Positions 18,002 to 27,438 of a DNA stretch of 64,000 bases are shown piece by piece. Below the pieces are notes generated by a model, which did no database searches, was not told the origin of the DNA, and worked only from the letters and a program-made list of their open reading frames with translations. The stretch lies in NCBI GenBank assembly GCA_025153775.1, contig JAOALC010000004.1:124001-188000 (forward strand), read 5' to 3'. The number at the start of each line of letters is the position of its first letter. The first letter of the stretch is position 1. The stretch comes from SAR92 clade bacterium H231. Lineage in GTDB: Bacteria; Pseudomonadota; Gammaproteobacteria; Pseudomonadales; Porticoccaceae. Made by a program: the position numbers and the translations under genes.

Positions 18002-19483
18002 TTAAAGTTGGCGGTGCATCTGGTCGAACTGCTCAACCACTACTGGGTTTAGGCTGCTTTTAGTGAGCAGGCTAAAAACTACAATAGCCACCAGAGCAAA
18101 AATAAAGCCCGGAACCAGAGCGTAGAGATCAAACAGCCCACCCTCCAAGCCTGACCAGAGAACCACAGTTAGGCCGCCGGTAATCACGCCAGCCATTGCA
18201 CCAGCTGCCGTCATGCCCCTCCAGTACAGACTCACCAGAATAGCAGGACCCAGAGAGGCGCCCAGACCGGCCCAGGCATAGGACACAACATCCAACACCT
18301 TGCTATCTGGGTTCATTGCCAAAACCGTTGCCAACAGCGCCAGAGCCACCACCGCAATGCGACCCAGCTGCAGCCTTTTTTCGGTAGTTAATTCGCGCCT
18401 GGTAACCAGAGGATACAGATCTTCAGCCAAACTGGCCGAGCAGACCAATAGCTGGGAATCGACGGTGCTCATTATGGCCGCTAAGATGGCCGCCAGCAGC
18501 ACGCCGGCCACCAGTGGGTGAAAAATAAGGCTAGTCAGGGCAATAAACACCTTCTCAGAGTCCACCAGTGGCTGATCCAAAAAGGCTATGCCGCTAAGGC
18601 CCACCAATATAGCCAGCAGATAGCAGAGCAGCGCCCAAGAGACACCAATGGCCGCTGCGCTGCCCGTGTCCTGTGGCGAACGAAGTGCCTTGAAACGGGC
18701 CAGAATATGTGGCTGACCAAAATAGCCCAGCCCCCAGCCCATAGTGCTGATAATTGTCATCCAGCCCAGCACCTGCCCCTCCGCAGAGGTAAAAATATTG
18801 AGTAGCTGGGGGTTTTGCTGGTCAATCCGGCCTGCAAACTCAGCCGTTCCTCCAGCCTGACTAATAACCAGCACAGGCACAGCCACCAGTGCCAGCAGCA
18901 TAAGAATACCCTGGAAAACATCAGTCCAGGACACAGCTAGAAAGCCACCAAACAACGTGTAAACCAGGATAAGTGCCACACTGACAAACACAGCAATATG
19001 GTAGTCAAAACCAAATACCTCGTTAAATAGTTTGCCACCAGCAATCAGCCCAGAGCCCACATAGAACAGGAAAAAAACCAAAATACTGATCGAGGCAATA
19101 GACTTGAGCCAGGGCCTGGAGTCGGCAAATCGTCTCTGCAAATAGGCCGGCAAGGTCACCGCATCATCGAGCTGGGCACTGTATATTCGCAGACGCTTAG
19201 CCATCAATAGCCAGTTGGCCGCCACGCCAATCACCAGACCTATGGATATCCAGGCGGCCTCAAGTCCGGCCAAATAAGCATAGCCTGGCAAACCCAGTAA
19301 CACCCAGCCACTCATATCCGAGGCGCCGGCACTGATGGCTGAGACGGCTGGCGACAACTGACGCCCGCCCAAAAAATAGTCGCCGGCGCTCTTGGTGCGC
19401 ACATAGGCATAAAAACCTATTCCCAGCACAATACTAACGTAGACCATAAAGGCGATGACAGTGGATGCAGACAGCTGCGACAT
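18002..19483 (-). CDS. putP: Sodium/proline symporter
   Basis: A 493-residue member of the solute:sodium symporter family with about 13 hydrophobic segments. The family pattern includes YFLGGRQLSPAVSAISAGASDMSGWVLLGLPG, TLFGGFLAVSWTDVFQG and GWGLGYFGQPHILARF, typical of PutP. It imports proline with Na+. It follows ttcA on the same strand by 18 bases, but a functional tie is unlikely. Dependence on the Na+ gradient fits the Na+ pump oadGAB nearby. Confidence 0.93.
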   Translation of the reverse strand: MSQLSASTVIAFMVYVSIVLGIGFYAYVRTKSAGDYFLGGRQLSPAVSAISAGASDMSGWVLLGLPGYAYLAGLEAAWISIGLVIGVAANWLLMAKRLRIYSAQLDDAVTLPAYLQRRFADSRPWLKSIASISILVFFLFYVGSGLIAGGKLFNEVFGFDYHIAVFVSVALILVYTLFGGFLAVSWTDVFQGILMLLALVAVPVLVISQAGGTAEFAGRIDQQNPQLLNIFTSAEGQVLGWMTIISTMGWGLGYFGQPHILARFKALRSPQDTGSAAAIGVSWALLCYLLAILVGLSGIAFLDQPLVDSEKVFIALTSLIFHPLVAGVLLAAILAAIMSTVDSQLLVCSASLAEDLYPLVTRRELTTEKRLQLGRIAVVALALLATVLAMNPDSKVLDVVSYAWAGLGASLGPAILVSLYWRGMTAAGAMAGVITGGLTVVLWSGLEGGLFDLYALVPGFIFALVAIVVFSLLTKSSLNPVVVEQFDQMHRQL

Positions 19484-19501
19484 AGGTTAAATCCTATTTT
19501 A

Positions 19502-20383
19502 TTATAAGTTTATAGCGCGAATATGAGTCTCTAGTTCCTCATTGTCGACAGGCACAGAGTCTCGATCCAGGGCCAGCCCGGTAAAATCGAACAGTGCAGT
19601 ATCGGCTAATTGGGAGGGCGACACATTCTTAATAGCGCCAAAGATCGTATCTATGCGACCGGGGAACTGGCGCTCCCATTGAAGCAACATTTCTTTTACC
19701 GTATTGCGCTGCAATCCGTCCTGGGAACCACAGAGATTGCAGGGGATAATGGGGAACTGTTTGAGCTCTGCAAGTGCAATCAAGTCTGATTCGCGACAGT
19801 AAGCCAGGGGCCTGATCAATATATTTTTTTTGTCATCAGACAGCAATTTCGGCGGCATGGCTTTGAGCTTGCCCTGGTGGAACATATTTAAAAATAGCGT
19901 TTCCACTATGTCGTCGCGATGATGTCCCAGCGCAACCTTGGTGGCGCCAATTTCCTCGGCAAAGCCGTATAATGTACCCCGGCGCAGGCGCGAACAGAGA
20001 CTGCAATAGGTCTTACCCTCGGGGATCTTGCTGGTTACTATGCTGTAGGTATCTTTCTCGAGAATATGATATTCAATGTCCAGAGCATCCAAATAGGTAG
20101 GCAGCACAGTTTCGGGAAAGCCCGGCTGCTTTTGGTCCAGATTGACGGCCACCAGCTCAAAGTCGATGGGAGCATTTCTCTGCAGACCCATCAGGATATC
20201 CAACATGGCGTAGGAATCTTTGCCACCGGACAGGCACACCATTACCCGGTCACCCTGTTCAATCATATTGTAATCAGCAATCGCACTGCCCACATTGCGT
20301 CGCAAGCGTTTCTGCAACTTATTGGCCTCGAGCTGATTCTTGCGAATAGACATTAAAAATTCCGCCTGCTGAAAAGCTGGCAT
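19502..20383 (-). CDS. ttcA: tRNA 2-thiocytidine(32) biosynthesis protein
   Basis: A 293-residue PP-loop ATPase. It has SGGKDS at residues 52-57, two CxxC motifs ([19 protein letters not shown]) for the Fe-S cluster, and [17 protein letters not shown]. It thiolates C32 of selected tRNAs, including tRNA-Arg(ICG), the isoacceptor encoded at 40.8 kb in this window. The E. coli-like core begins at [19 protein letters not shown]. Met11 is an alternative start. It lies upstream of putP on the minus strand. Confidence 0.96.
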   Translation of the reverse strand: MPAFQQAEFLMSIRKNQLEANKLQKRLRRNVGSAIADYNMIEQGDRVMVCLSGGKDSYAMLDILMGLQRNAPIDFELVAVNLDQKQPGFPETVLPTYLDALDIEYHILEKDTYSIVTSKIPEGKTYCSLCSRLRRGTLYGFAEEIGATKVALGHHRDDIVETLFLNMFHQGKLKAMPPKLLSDDKKNILIRPLAYCRESDLIALAELKQFPIIPCNLCGSQDGLQRNTVKEMLLQWERQFPGRIDTIFGAIKNVSPSQLADTALFDFTGLALDRDSVPVDNEELETHIRAINL

Positions 20384-20437
20384 TGTAAGTGCTCGGTATA
20401 GGTTTCACCAAGTCAGAGACCTATTTATTTTAATCGC

Positions 20438-21292
20438 CTAGAGGGGCCAGATGGTTTCAGGGGCATTTACCCTACTGTCAAAGCTATAGGCAATCTCCCC
20501 GCTAAAGCCGAGCAGATAGAGAGCTTTTAAATCCTCTGCATAATGGGCGAAAAACTTGATCATTTTCTTATCTGAACCAAAATCATGGCCAAACCACTGG
20601 AAGATTTGCGATGCCTGCAGCTGTTTGTTTTTCAGATTGACACCTCTTGGGTGATTGATAAATTCCCGCGCCGAACGCTCCAACAGCTGCCCTATATTGG
20701 ATGAGGTAAATGCCTGCTGCTGAATATTGGGACAGCTCAGGGTGGCACAGCTGAGACCAAAGACAATTTTTCGATCCTGCCACAGTGGCCGCAGAATACG
20801 ATTTTCGATATCCTCGAGACTGAGTTTCACACCAGCTACCCTGATCAACTTTTTATCTTTGATTGAATTTATTACCAGGGATTTAACCGGATAAGCGCGC
20901 AGCACCGAGCTGAGCATCAGCGCATTGTAGAGATTGAGCCAGTAGGCTTTCTGTTCCATGCGCGAGTAATCACGGGGGTCAAGGCGAGCCAGCCCGGCGA
21001 TATATTGGCGCAATTTTTTCCTGTCGCCTGGGCTGACATCTGCGTATCTAAAGCGGTTAATTCCTGAGGGATGATCTACAATCACATAGGTGGCTAAAAG
21101 GTGATCGAATCGACCATGGTCTATACTCCTTGAGTTGTTCTCATGGCTCTGATTCCAGATAGCCCAATAATTAGCTTTAATACTGGCCTCAGGTTCAACA
21201 GCCCGAGCCACTGCGTCCACAGATAGAACCACAGAGAAAATTATCCACACAAGGCCTAGACAATGTTTAACTATGCGCATAATAAACTCCAT
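20438..21292 (-). CDS. DUF547 domain periplasmic protein
   Basis: A 284-residue protein with an N-terminal signal peptide (the hydrophobic stretch ends near VDAVARA). The DUF547 core is KAYWLNLYNALMLSSVLRAYPVKS, then LEDIENRILRP and FGLSCATLSCPNI with two conserved cysteines. DUF547 proteins are common, secreted and of unknown function; a papain-like fold has been suggested for the family. Start options are Met1 or Met5. It is divergent from bioA, sharing the 115-base gap. Confidence 0.85.
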   Translation of the reverse strand: MEFIMRIVKHCLGLVWIIFSVVLSVDAVARAVEPEASIKANYWAIWNQSHENNSRSIDHGRFDHLLATYVIVDHPSGINRFRYADVSPGDRKKLRQYIAGLARLDPRDYSRMEQKAYWLNLYNALMLSSVLRAYPVKSLVINSIKDKKLIRVAGVKLSLEDIENRILRPLWQDRKIVFGLSCATLSCPNIQQQAFTSSNIGQLLERSAREFINHPRGVNLKNKQLQASQIFQWFGHDFGSDKKMIKFFAHYAEDLKALYLLGFSGEIAYSFDSRVNAPETIWPL

Positions 21293-21406
21293 TTTTTATG
21301 CTGTATCTGGTTGCCAGTTAAGGGGCCGGCCGAACAAAAGATGGCTTTACCCAGATACTTTAGGTAGTCTGCCGACCCATCCAGTTTTGATAGCACTGAT
21401 CAGCGA

Positions 21407-22735
21407 TTGCAGTCCAGTGGAGACCCAGATACTTTGAACTCGATCACCCATAGCGCCGAACCCCAGTCACAGATTTTGCTCAACGATCAGAAATATGTCT
21501 GGCACCCCTACTCGTCTCTCAGCAACCCAATTCCGGCCTATGAAGTGGTCTCAGCCGAGGGTGTCAAACTGCGTCTGGCCGATGGCACTGAGCTTATTGA
21601 CGGCATGTCATCCTGGTGGTGCACCATCCATGGCTACAATCACCCTGTGCTAAATGATGCTGCTGTGCAGCAGATTGGTAAAGTCAGCCATGTGATGTTT
21701 GGTGGAATAACCCATGCGCCAGCGGTTAATCTCTGTGAAAAACTGGTCGCGATAACTCCAGCGGGACTAGATAAGGTATTCCTGGCCGACAGCGGTTCTG
21801 TGGCTGTTGAAGTGGCGATAAAGATGGTCTTTCAATACTGGATTTCTAAGGGCCAGCCAGAGAAAAACAAATTACTCAGCCTGCGCAATGGCTACCATGG
21901 CGACACCTTCGCAGCCATGTCAGTCTGCGATCCTGTCACTGGTATGCACCATTTATTTGAACAGGTGGTAGAGAAGCATTATTTTGCGCCGGCGCCGCAA
22001 ACTGGCTTTGATCAGCCCTGGGATGAACAGGATATCGCCGAATTTAGTCAGATGATCAGCGACCACAGTCATCGGCTGGCGGCCGTTATTTTGGAGCCTG
22101 TGGTTCAGGGGGCTGGGGGCATGCGTTTTTACTCACCCTACTACCTGAAGCGCGTGCGAGAGCTCTGCGATAAGCACAATGTGCTATTAATCGCCGATGA
22201 AATAGCCACCGGCTTTGGTCGCACTGGCAAGCTGTTTGCCTGTGAGTGGGCTGATATATCGCCAGATGTACTCTGCCTGGGCAAAGCTATCACCGGCGGC
22301 TATATGACCCTGGCGGCAACCCTGTGCACCGATAAAGTAAGCCGAGGCATCTGCGAGGGCGAAGCGGGCTGCTTTATGCACGGGCCTACATTTATGGGCA
22401 ATCCCCTAGCCTGCTCTGTGGCCAATGCCAGCATAGACTTGCTGCTCAGCGCAGACTGGCAATCCAATATACAGCGCATTGAATCCACCCTAAAGCAGCA
22501 GCTAGTGCAGTTTTCGCAGCTTAAATCTGTTGCCTCTACTAGGGCGCTGGGAGCCATAGGGGTGATAGAAATGCACGACCCGGTCAACATGGCCGAGATT
22601 CAAAAACAGTTTGTTGAGGCTGGTGTCTGGGTGCGGCCCTTTGGCAAGCTAGTCTATGTGATGCCGCCCTTTATTAGCTCAGATGAAAACCTGATCCAAT
22701 TAATGGCTGCTATCTTCTCGGTGTTGGAGCCTTAG
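21407..22735 (+). CDS. bioA: Adenosylmethionine-8-amino-7-oxononanoate aminotransferase
   Basis: A PLP-dependent class III aminotransferase (442 residues from the TTG at 21407) that makes 7,8-diaminopelargonate in biotin synthesis. It matches E. coli BioA in DGMSSWWCTIHGYNHP, SHVMFGGITHAPA, NGYHGDTFAAMSV, IADEIATGFGRTG and LGKAITGGYMTLAATL, which holds the PLP lysine. No in-frame ATG lies near the N-terminus. TTG codons at 21407 or within the next 25 codons (just before LNDQKYVWHPY) are the candidates. No other bio genes are adjacent. OadA in this window would need biotin. Confidence 0.95.
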   Translation: MQSSGDPDTLNSITHSAEPQSQILLNDQKYVWHPYSSLSNPIPAYEVVSAEGVKLRLADGTELIDGMSSWWCTIHGYNHPVLNDAAVQQIGKVSHVMFGGITHAPAVNLCEKLVAITPAGLDKVFLADSGSVAVEVAIKMVFQYWISKGQPEKNKLLSLRNGYHGDTFAAMSVCDPVTGMHHLFEQVVEKHYFAPAPQTGFDQPWDEQDIAEFSQMISDHSHRLAAVILEPVVQGAGGMRFYSPYYLKRVRELCDKHNVLLIADEIATGFGRTGKLFACEWADISPDVLCLGKAITGGYMTLAATLCTDKVSRGICEGEAGCFMHGPTFMGNPLACSVANASIDLLLSADWQSNIQRIESTLKQQLVQFSQLKSVASTRALGAIGVIEMHDPVNMAEIQKQFVEAGVWVRPFGKLVYVMPPFISSDENLIQLMAAIFSVLEP

Positions 22736-22739
22736 CAGC

Positions 22740-23279
22740 CTACCGAGCTACCTGATGGGGCGCTATCTCTATTTTGTCCGCCTCGTAACCCTGGGAGACT
22801 GCAAAGTCGACTAACTCTTTGAGTTTTTCATCTGATATCTCAACATCCCTGGCCATAATCCACAGGTAGTCGCGGGCCTTGCGACCAATCACAGTGTACT
22901 GATAGTCAGAGTCTAGGTAGATGACTCGATAATCTGCCTTGATTGGCCATACAAACTGCACCCCCCAAGTGGCATTGGTGTCTTTGTTCCTTACAAAGCC
23001 GCGGGAGCTAAACTCCTTTTCCTCACCCTCAAAGCTATCCTTATTAAAAGTAAATGTGGTGGCAATAGTGCCGTCGCCATCCAGCTTGTAAGTCTCAATG
23101 GGGTTGTGGGCGTCTTTTTCAAAGGGCGTGGGAATATTGGCAATCACATACCAGTCACCCATAAAACGAGGCAGATCGACGTAGTCCACCGTATCCATAG
23201 GTGCCTTGGCACTTACAGCTGGGTTGGCCCCGAGCATCAGAAAAACCAGTAGGCCTTTACCCCAGAACAATTTATTCAT
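22740..23279 (-). CDS. blc: Bacterial lipocalin
   Basis: A 179-residue protein from the ATG at 23279. A longer frame exists, but its first 24 codons lie inside the upstream gene. The signal peptide ends near VSA; no lipobox cysteine is seen, so it is probably periplasmic rather than lipidated like E. coli Blc. Lipocalin motifs: LPRFMGDWYVIANIPTPFEK and the late YLWIMARD. It binds fatty acids or lysophospholipids in related proteins. The start overlaps the stop of the DUF1295 gene by 8 bases, so the two are coupled. Confidence 0.88.
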   Translation of the reverse strand: MNKLFWGKGLLVFLMLGANPAVSAKAPMDTVDYVDLPRFMGDWYVIANIPTPFEKDAHNPIETYKLDGDGTIATTFTFNKDSFEGEEKEFSSRGFVRNKDTNATWGVQFVWPIKADYRVIYLDSDYQYTVIGRKARDYLWIMARDVEISDEKLKELVDFAVSQGYEADKIEIAPHQVAR

Positions 23280-24084
23280 ACAGCTCTCCCTTGACCTGCT
23301 CCCTGGGCATCCAGGGTAGAAATGTATTAGTGCACTGCATATAGTCTTCATAGTCGCTGCGACGCTGGGTAATACCTCTCTCCATCAGACTGATACCGGA
23401 GAGCTTTAAAAGCAGGAAGGTGACTATCAGGGGCGCAAGCAATACAAAGCCATTGCCAGTTGGCACTGCGAAGATAAACCAGCCCCACCAGACGCAGAAT
23501 TCACCAAAATAGTTGGGGTGTCTGCAGTAGCGCCACAGCCCGGTTTTCAGAGTCTGCTCCTCATTGACCACCAGTCTATTAAATCGATACAGCTGTTTAT
23601 CAGCTATGGTTTCAAAGCAGAACCCAAATAACCACAGGGCAACGCCAGCAGACTGGTAGGAACTCCAAGTCATATCGGCAGTGATCGCAATAGCAAACAG
23701 GGAGCTGACTACAGCTGCCAAAATTGGCTGAGCGACAAAAATGAGATAGAAACTCTGCAACCTAAAGCTACTGGCACTGCGCTCGCGCAGCTCTTTATAG
23801 CGACGGTCCTCAGGCTGGTGCCGACCCCGGACAATGGCAAACAGACTCAGCCGCAGGGCCCAGCAACAGACCATGACCACCAATGCTATCTGCACACTGC
23901 CAAGCATTCGCGTCTCTATCAGATAAACCAGCGCGGGCAGCATCAGCACTACAGGCCAGCTGTAGTAAATTATACTGATCTTATTCAGATATAAGCTGAC
24001 CAGCCAGGTACAACCAGCAATCGCAAGTATGGCTGGCAGAGCCTTTAGGATTAGCAGAAAAATAGATGACAGTTCAATAACCAT
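23272..24084 (-). CDS. DUF1295 membrane protein (steroid reductase/ICMT-like)
   Basis: A 270-residue membrane protein with six to seven hydrophobic segments. The C-terminal motif TGLWRYCRHPNYFGEFCVWWGWF, with the preceding FNRLVV, is diagnostic for DUF1295, related to isoprenylcysteine methyltransferases and steroid 5-alpha reductases. The residues are consistent with NADPH or SAM binding. The biological substrate is unknown; an isoprenoid or fatty lipid would fit the coupled lipocalin gene downstream (8-base overlap). Confidence 0.88.
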   Translation of the reverse strand: MVIELSSIFLLILKALPAILAIAGCTWLVSLYLNKISIIYYSWPVVLMLPALVYLIETRMLGSVQIALVVMVCCWALRLSLFAIVRGRHQPEDRRYKELRERSASSFRLQSFYLIFVAQPILAAVVSSLFAIAITADMTWSSYQSAGVALWLFGFCFETIADKQLYRFNRLVVNEEQTLKTGLWRYCRHPNYFGEFCVWWGWFIFAVPTGNGFVLLAPLIVTFLLLKLSGISLMERGITQRRSDYEDYMQCTNTFLPWMPREQVKGELYE

Positions 24085-24166
24085 GGATATGTTGGAGCCT
24101 GGTTTTTTTGTTATGGACTGTATACGGCAGTAAAAATTGGCAGGATCAGTGCTTTAACACTGTTAT

Positions 24167-24790
24167 CTAAGATCTTTTGGACTTGCCCAGCTTCTCGCTG
24201 GTACTCAGCCTGGCCAGACTATTCTTTTTAATCAAAATATAGGTGGACCCCACACCCCCGTGCTGCTTCTGAGCACTGTGAAAAGCCAGCACATTGTCAA
24301 TCTGGCGCAACCAGTGATTGACGCAGCTTTTAAGTCGCGCTGGCTGCTCTCTGCCCTCGCCTTTGCCATGGGTCACCAGGGCACAGCGCACACCGTGCTT
24401 TTGGCAGCCCTCGACAAAATCCCAGAGCGCAACGCGAGCCTGCTCCACTGTGTGGCGATGGAGGTCGAGACGCGACTGAACCTCGTACTTGCCCTGACGC
24501 AGATTTTTATAGACTCCATGTTGCACTCCAGGACGGGCAAATTCCAAGAAGTCATAGGGATCTAATACATTGATAATACTGGCTGGGTCGAGAAGGTTTC
24601 CGCTCTTAAGCTGCTCCTGCTGGGCGGCCTTGCGGCGCTCTAAGATGCCTGGCGTCAACTCCGGCGGCTTAGGTATATATCTGGCACCCTTAGCCTGCAG
24701 TGGTTCGACATCATCGCCAACCAGAGCCCTAAATTCATCTTCGTCAGCTGGGTCTTGGGTTTGACTGTCTGGATACTCAGCGGCTGACAT
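24167..24790 (-). CDS. Smr domain endonuclease-like protein
   Basis: A 207-residue protein. The Smr domain begins at LDLHRHTVEQARVALWDFV (about residue 107), followed by LVTHGKGEG and GGVGSTYILIKK at the end. The N-terminal half is the charged DUF-like region of SmrA/YdaL proteins. Smr domains nick DNA or cleave RNA; related SmrB acts on mRNA at collided ribosomes. It is divergent from slyD with 57 bases between the starts. Confidence 0.88.
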   Translation of the reverse strand: MSAAEYPDSQTQDPADEDEFRALVGDDVEPLQAKGARYIPKPPELTPGILERRKAAQQEQLKSGNLLDPASIINVLDPYDFLEFARPGVQHGVYKNLRQGKYEVQSRLDLHRHTVEQARVALWDFVEGCQKHGVRCALVTHGKGEGREQPARLKSCVNHWLRQIDNVLAFHSAQKQHGGVGSTYILIKKNSLARLSTSEKLGKSKRS

Positions 24791-24847
24791 TTTTTGTTCC
24801 TGAAAAAAAATTTACTGTATTATGGCGCCACTTTTGGGGAGGGCAAA

Positions 24848-25333
24848 ATGCCGGTAAGCGTCAACCATGTAATATCAGTTCACTATAACCTGAGAGACGA
24901 TAATAATGAACTTATCGATAGCACTTACGATGAGGATAAACCTATGGTTTACCTCCATGGTCGACGACAGATGATCACAGGGTTCGAAACTGAAGTTGCA
25001 GGTGCAGCTATTGGCGATAAGCTGACCTTTGCAGTTATGCCCGCTGAGGGTTATGGACTGCGCAATGTTAACAATACTCAGCGCATCCCCAGCAAGTACC
25101 TAAAGCATGAGGGCCGGCTTACTCCGGGCAAGAGTATTCAGGTCAATACCGACAGCGGCGTTAAGCCAGGCACAGTGATCAAAGTTGGCAGGTTTAATGT
25201 GGACGTGGATATGAACCATCCTCTGGCCGGTAAAAACCTGCACTTTGAAGTAGAGATTATGGATATTCGCAAGGCTACGGATGAAGAAATAGCCCATGGT
25301 CATGTGCATGCTGAGGGTGGCTGCAATCACTGA
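24848..25333 (+). CDS. slyD: FKBP-type peptidyl-prolyl isomerase SlyD
   Basis: A 161-residue protein starting at the ATG at 24848, preceded by a strong GGGGAGGG. The frame is open further upstream, but that part lies over the promoter. The FKBP core (NLRDDNNELIDSTYDEDKP, GFETEVAGAAIGDKLTF) encloses the insert-in-flap chaperone domain, and FEVEIMDIRKAT closes the fold. A short His/Cys tail (HGHVHAEGGCNH) gives the Ni2+-binding end typical of SlyD, here shorter than in E. coli. Roles: proline isomerisation, holdase and nickel delivery. Confidence 0.94.
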   Translation: MPVSVNHVISVHYNLRDDNNELIDSTYDEDKPMVYLHGRRQMITGFETEVAGAAIGDKLTFAVMPAEGYGLRNVNNTQRIPSKYLKHEGRLTPGKSIQVNTDSGVKPGTVIKVGRFNVDVDMNHPLAGKNLHFEVEIMDIRKATDEEIAHGHVHAEGGCNH

Positions 25334-25348
25334 TCTCTGCCCGCTAAT

Positions 25349-26113
25349 ATGATGGATCTCTCCTGGATACAGCTGGGTGTAGTTGCCTTCATATTTGTCT
25401 GGAGCGGTTTTGTGCGCTCTGGTCTAGGCTTTGGTGGAGCTCTTTTCACCCTGCCATTTCTGCTACTTATCTACAATGATCCGCTGATTTTTCTACCCAT
25501 TATTTCCCTGCATCTGCTGTTTTTTGCCGGCTTGACCCTGGTGCAAGCTGAACTGGGTAAAAAGGATGCCGACAGCACCAGCGTCAACTGGCAATTTGTA
25601 CGCTTCGCTCTGCTGGTTATGCTCGTGCCCAAGCTGGCAGGAGTCATTGGACTGCTGGTGTTACCCACAGCGCTAATGAATCTGATTATCTTTTCTCTAA
25701 TTGCCGCCTACTCCCTGACCTATATCCTGGGTAAACCGCTTCAGAGCAACAGCTGGGTAGTAGACATAGCCTTCCTAATTACTGCAGCCTATATTAGCGG
25801 TACCTCGCTGATTGGCGGCCCCCTAGTGATTGCTGTGGCCATGCGCCATATAAAACCCCAGGAATTTCGCAATACGCTGTTTGTTATCTGGTGGATATTG
25901 GTCAGTATTAAGCTCTGTGCCTTTGTGATTGCCGGTGTCGATATACAGCTGATAAACGCTCTGTGGCTACTGCCCTTTGCCGCTATTGGACATCTAATTG
26001 GCCATCGTTTCCATAGTCAACTGTTGCAGCGTGACAGCGCCAGCTTTTACAGAATCCTCGGCTGGGTGCTGCTTGGCACCTCAGTTGTGGGTATTTCCCA
26101 GGCTCTGGCCTAA
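25349..26113 (+). CDS. TauE/SafE family membrane transporter
   Basis: A 254-residue integral membrane protein with about eight hydrophobic helices. It has the two family repeats: FVWSGFVRSGLGFGGALFTLPFLL at the N-terminus, and ISGTSLIGGPLVIAVAMRHIKPQEFRNTLFVIWW in the second half. TauE/SafE proteins export sulfite, sulfoacetate or other organic anions. It begins 15 bases after slyD and may be co-transcribed. The substrate is unknown. Confidence 0.85.
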   Translation: MMDLSWIQLGVVAFIFVWSGFVRSGLGFGGALFTLPFLLLIYNDPLIFLPIISLHLLFFAGLTLVQAELGKKDADSTSVNWQFVRFALLVMLVPKLAGVIGLLVLPTALMNLIIFSLIAAYSLTYILGKPLQSNSWVVDIAFLITAAYISGTSLIGGPLVIAVAMRHIKPQEFRNTLFVIWWILVSIKLCAFVIAGVDIQLINALWLLPFAAIGHLIGHRFHSQLLQRDSASFYRILGWVLLGTSVVGISQALA

Positions 26114-26190
26114 AAGCCAGAGTAACTAATCTGGCAGCCTAATCTGAGTTTGCTAATATTAAAGCTGAAACCACAAGGATGTTGTGATCA

Positions 26191-27411
26191 GTGCAGATAC
26201 CGCCCGCCACCTACAAAGCCCTAACCCCAGTTATCTGCGCGGTTCTATCGATTGTGGCCTGTTGGCAGCAACAGATACTGCCCGCGGCGCTGACTGCCCT
26301 GCTTCCGCAGCTGCCATTTATTCTGCTATCTGTAGCTTCGCTGATAGCCGCACTGAGCAACCAGAGCCGAGAGCTGGCGACTAGCCTGTTGATGTTATGT
26401 GCCTACTGGCTGATCCGAAGCTACTTGCAAACACCGCTGCAGAGCCTGCCAGCTGCGCAGATTTTTTACCTGCTCTCCTATTTTGTTCCCAGCATTGTGC
26501 TCTATCTGCTGTTTATCCCCGAGAATGGTCTGCGTCATATTCGTGGTACTGGCCTGGCGGCAATGCCGGCAACTCTTCTATTTGTTCTCAGCCAGATTTT
26601 TGTGGCCAATCCACAGCTTATGGCAGAGCTGAGTCTCGGCAATATTTCCGATCAACTATGGACCATGCACCTATCACCTCTCTCCGGATCCTGGTACCTG
26701 CTGGTATTGATCTGCGCGGTCGCCATGGCCAGTCGACGTGAGCCTATTTTCGATAGCTCCGCCGCCGGCTGTCTGTTAATTCTATTTATCACCCTGGGCT
26801 GGATTGATGTCAATAATATATCCGCAGTGATGTTTACCGGCATAGGAATCCTACTGACAGTGAATATCACCAGCGGCCTGTTTCATCTGGGGTTTTATGA
26901 TGAACTGACCCAGATAGGCAATCGCCGCGCACTGCTGGCTGCACTAAAAACCGCCGGCAACCAATACAGCTTGGCCATGGTGGATGCGGATCATTTTAAA
27001 AAGATCAATGATCGCTTTGGTCATGATCTGGGTGACCAGGCCCTCAAAGTTATCGCCAGCTGCATCAGTAAAACAGGTGGCGCCAGAGCTTTTCGCTACG
27101 GTGGAGAAGAGTTTTGTCTGCTGTTTAAGGGTAAGAGTCGCGAGGAAGTGGCGGACAGTCTGGAACAGGTGCGCCAGACCATTGCCAATTACGATATGGT
27201 GATAAGAGACAAAAAACATCGTCCCAGTGATGCCTCGGCGGGACAAAAAAAGCGCGGCGCGTCCAAACGTCACAACAATCTGCGTCTAACCGTGAGTGTG
27301 GGCGTCGTAGACAACTCCGATGGCGGCAGTTTTGAGCAGCTGATTAAGCTGGCAGATCGAGCACTCTACAAAGCCAAAGCCGGCGGGCGCAACCGGCTGG
27401 CCTTCGCCTGA
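26191..27411 (+). CDS. Membrane diguanylate cyclase (GGDEF)
   Basis: A 406-residue protein with about seven hydrophobic segments in residues 8-230 and a C-terminal GGDEF domain. DELTQIGNRRALLAAL opens the domain, VDADHFKKINDRFGHDLGD holds the metal Asp, and GGEEF at 304-308 is the active site. No RxxD inhibitory site precedes it. The start is GTG at 26191 with AAGGAT 10 bases upstream. The intact GGEEF predicts c-di-GMP synthesis from two GTP. The membrane part has no named sensor family. Confidence 0.9.
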   Translation: MQIPPATYKALTPVICAVLSIVACWQQQILPAALTALLPQLPFILLSVASLIAALSNQSRELATSLLMLCAYWLIRSYLQTPLQSLPAAQIFYLLSYFVPSIVLYLLFIPENGLRHIRGTGLAAMPATLLFVLSQIFVANPQLMAELSLGNISDQLWTMHLSPLSGSWYLLVLICAVAMASRREPIFDSSAAGCLLILFITLGWIDVNNISAVMFTGIGILLTVNITSGLFHLGFYDELTQIGNRRALLAALKTAGNQYSLAMVDADHFKKINDRFGHDLGDQALKVIASCISKTGGARAFRYGGEEFCLLFKGKSREEVADSLEQVRQTIANYDMVIRDKKHRPSDASAGQKKRGASKRHNNLRLTVSVGVVDNSDGGSFEQLIKLADRALYKAKAGGRNRLAFA

Positions 27412-27438
27412 GGGCACCAGGCGATTGAGGCGCTGCCC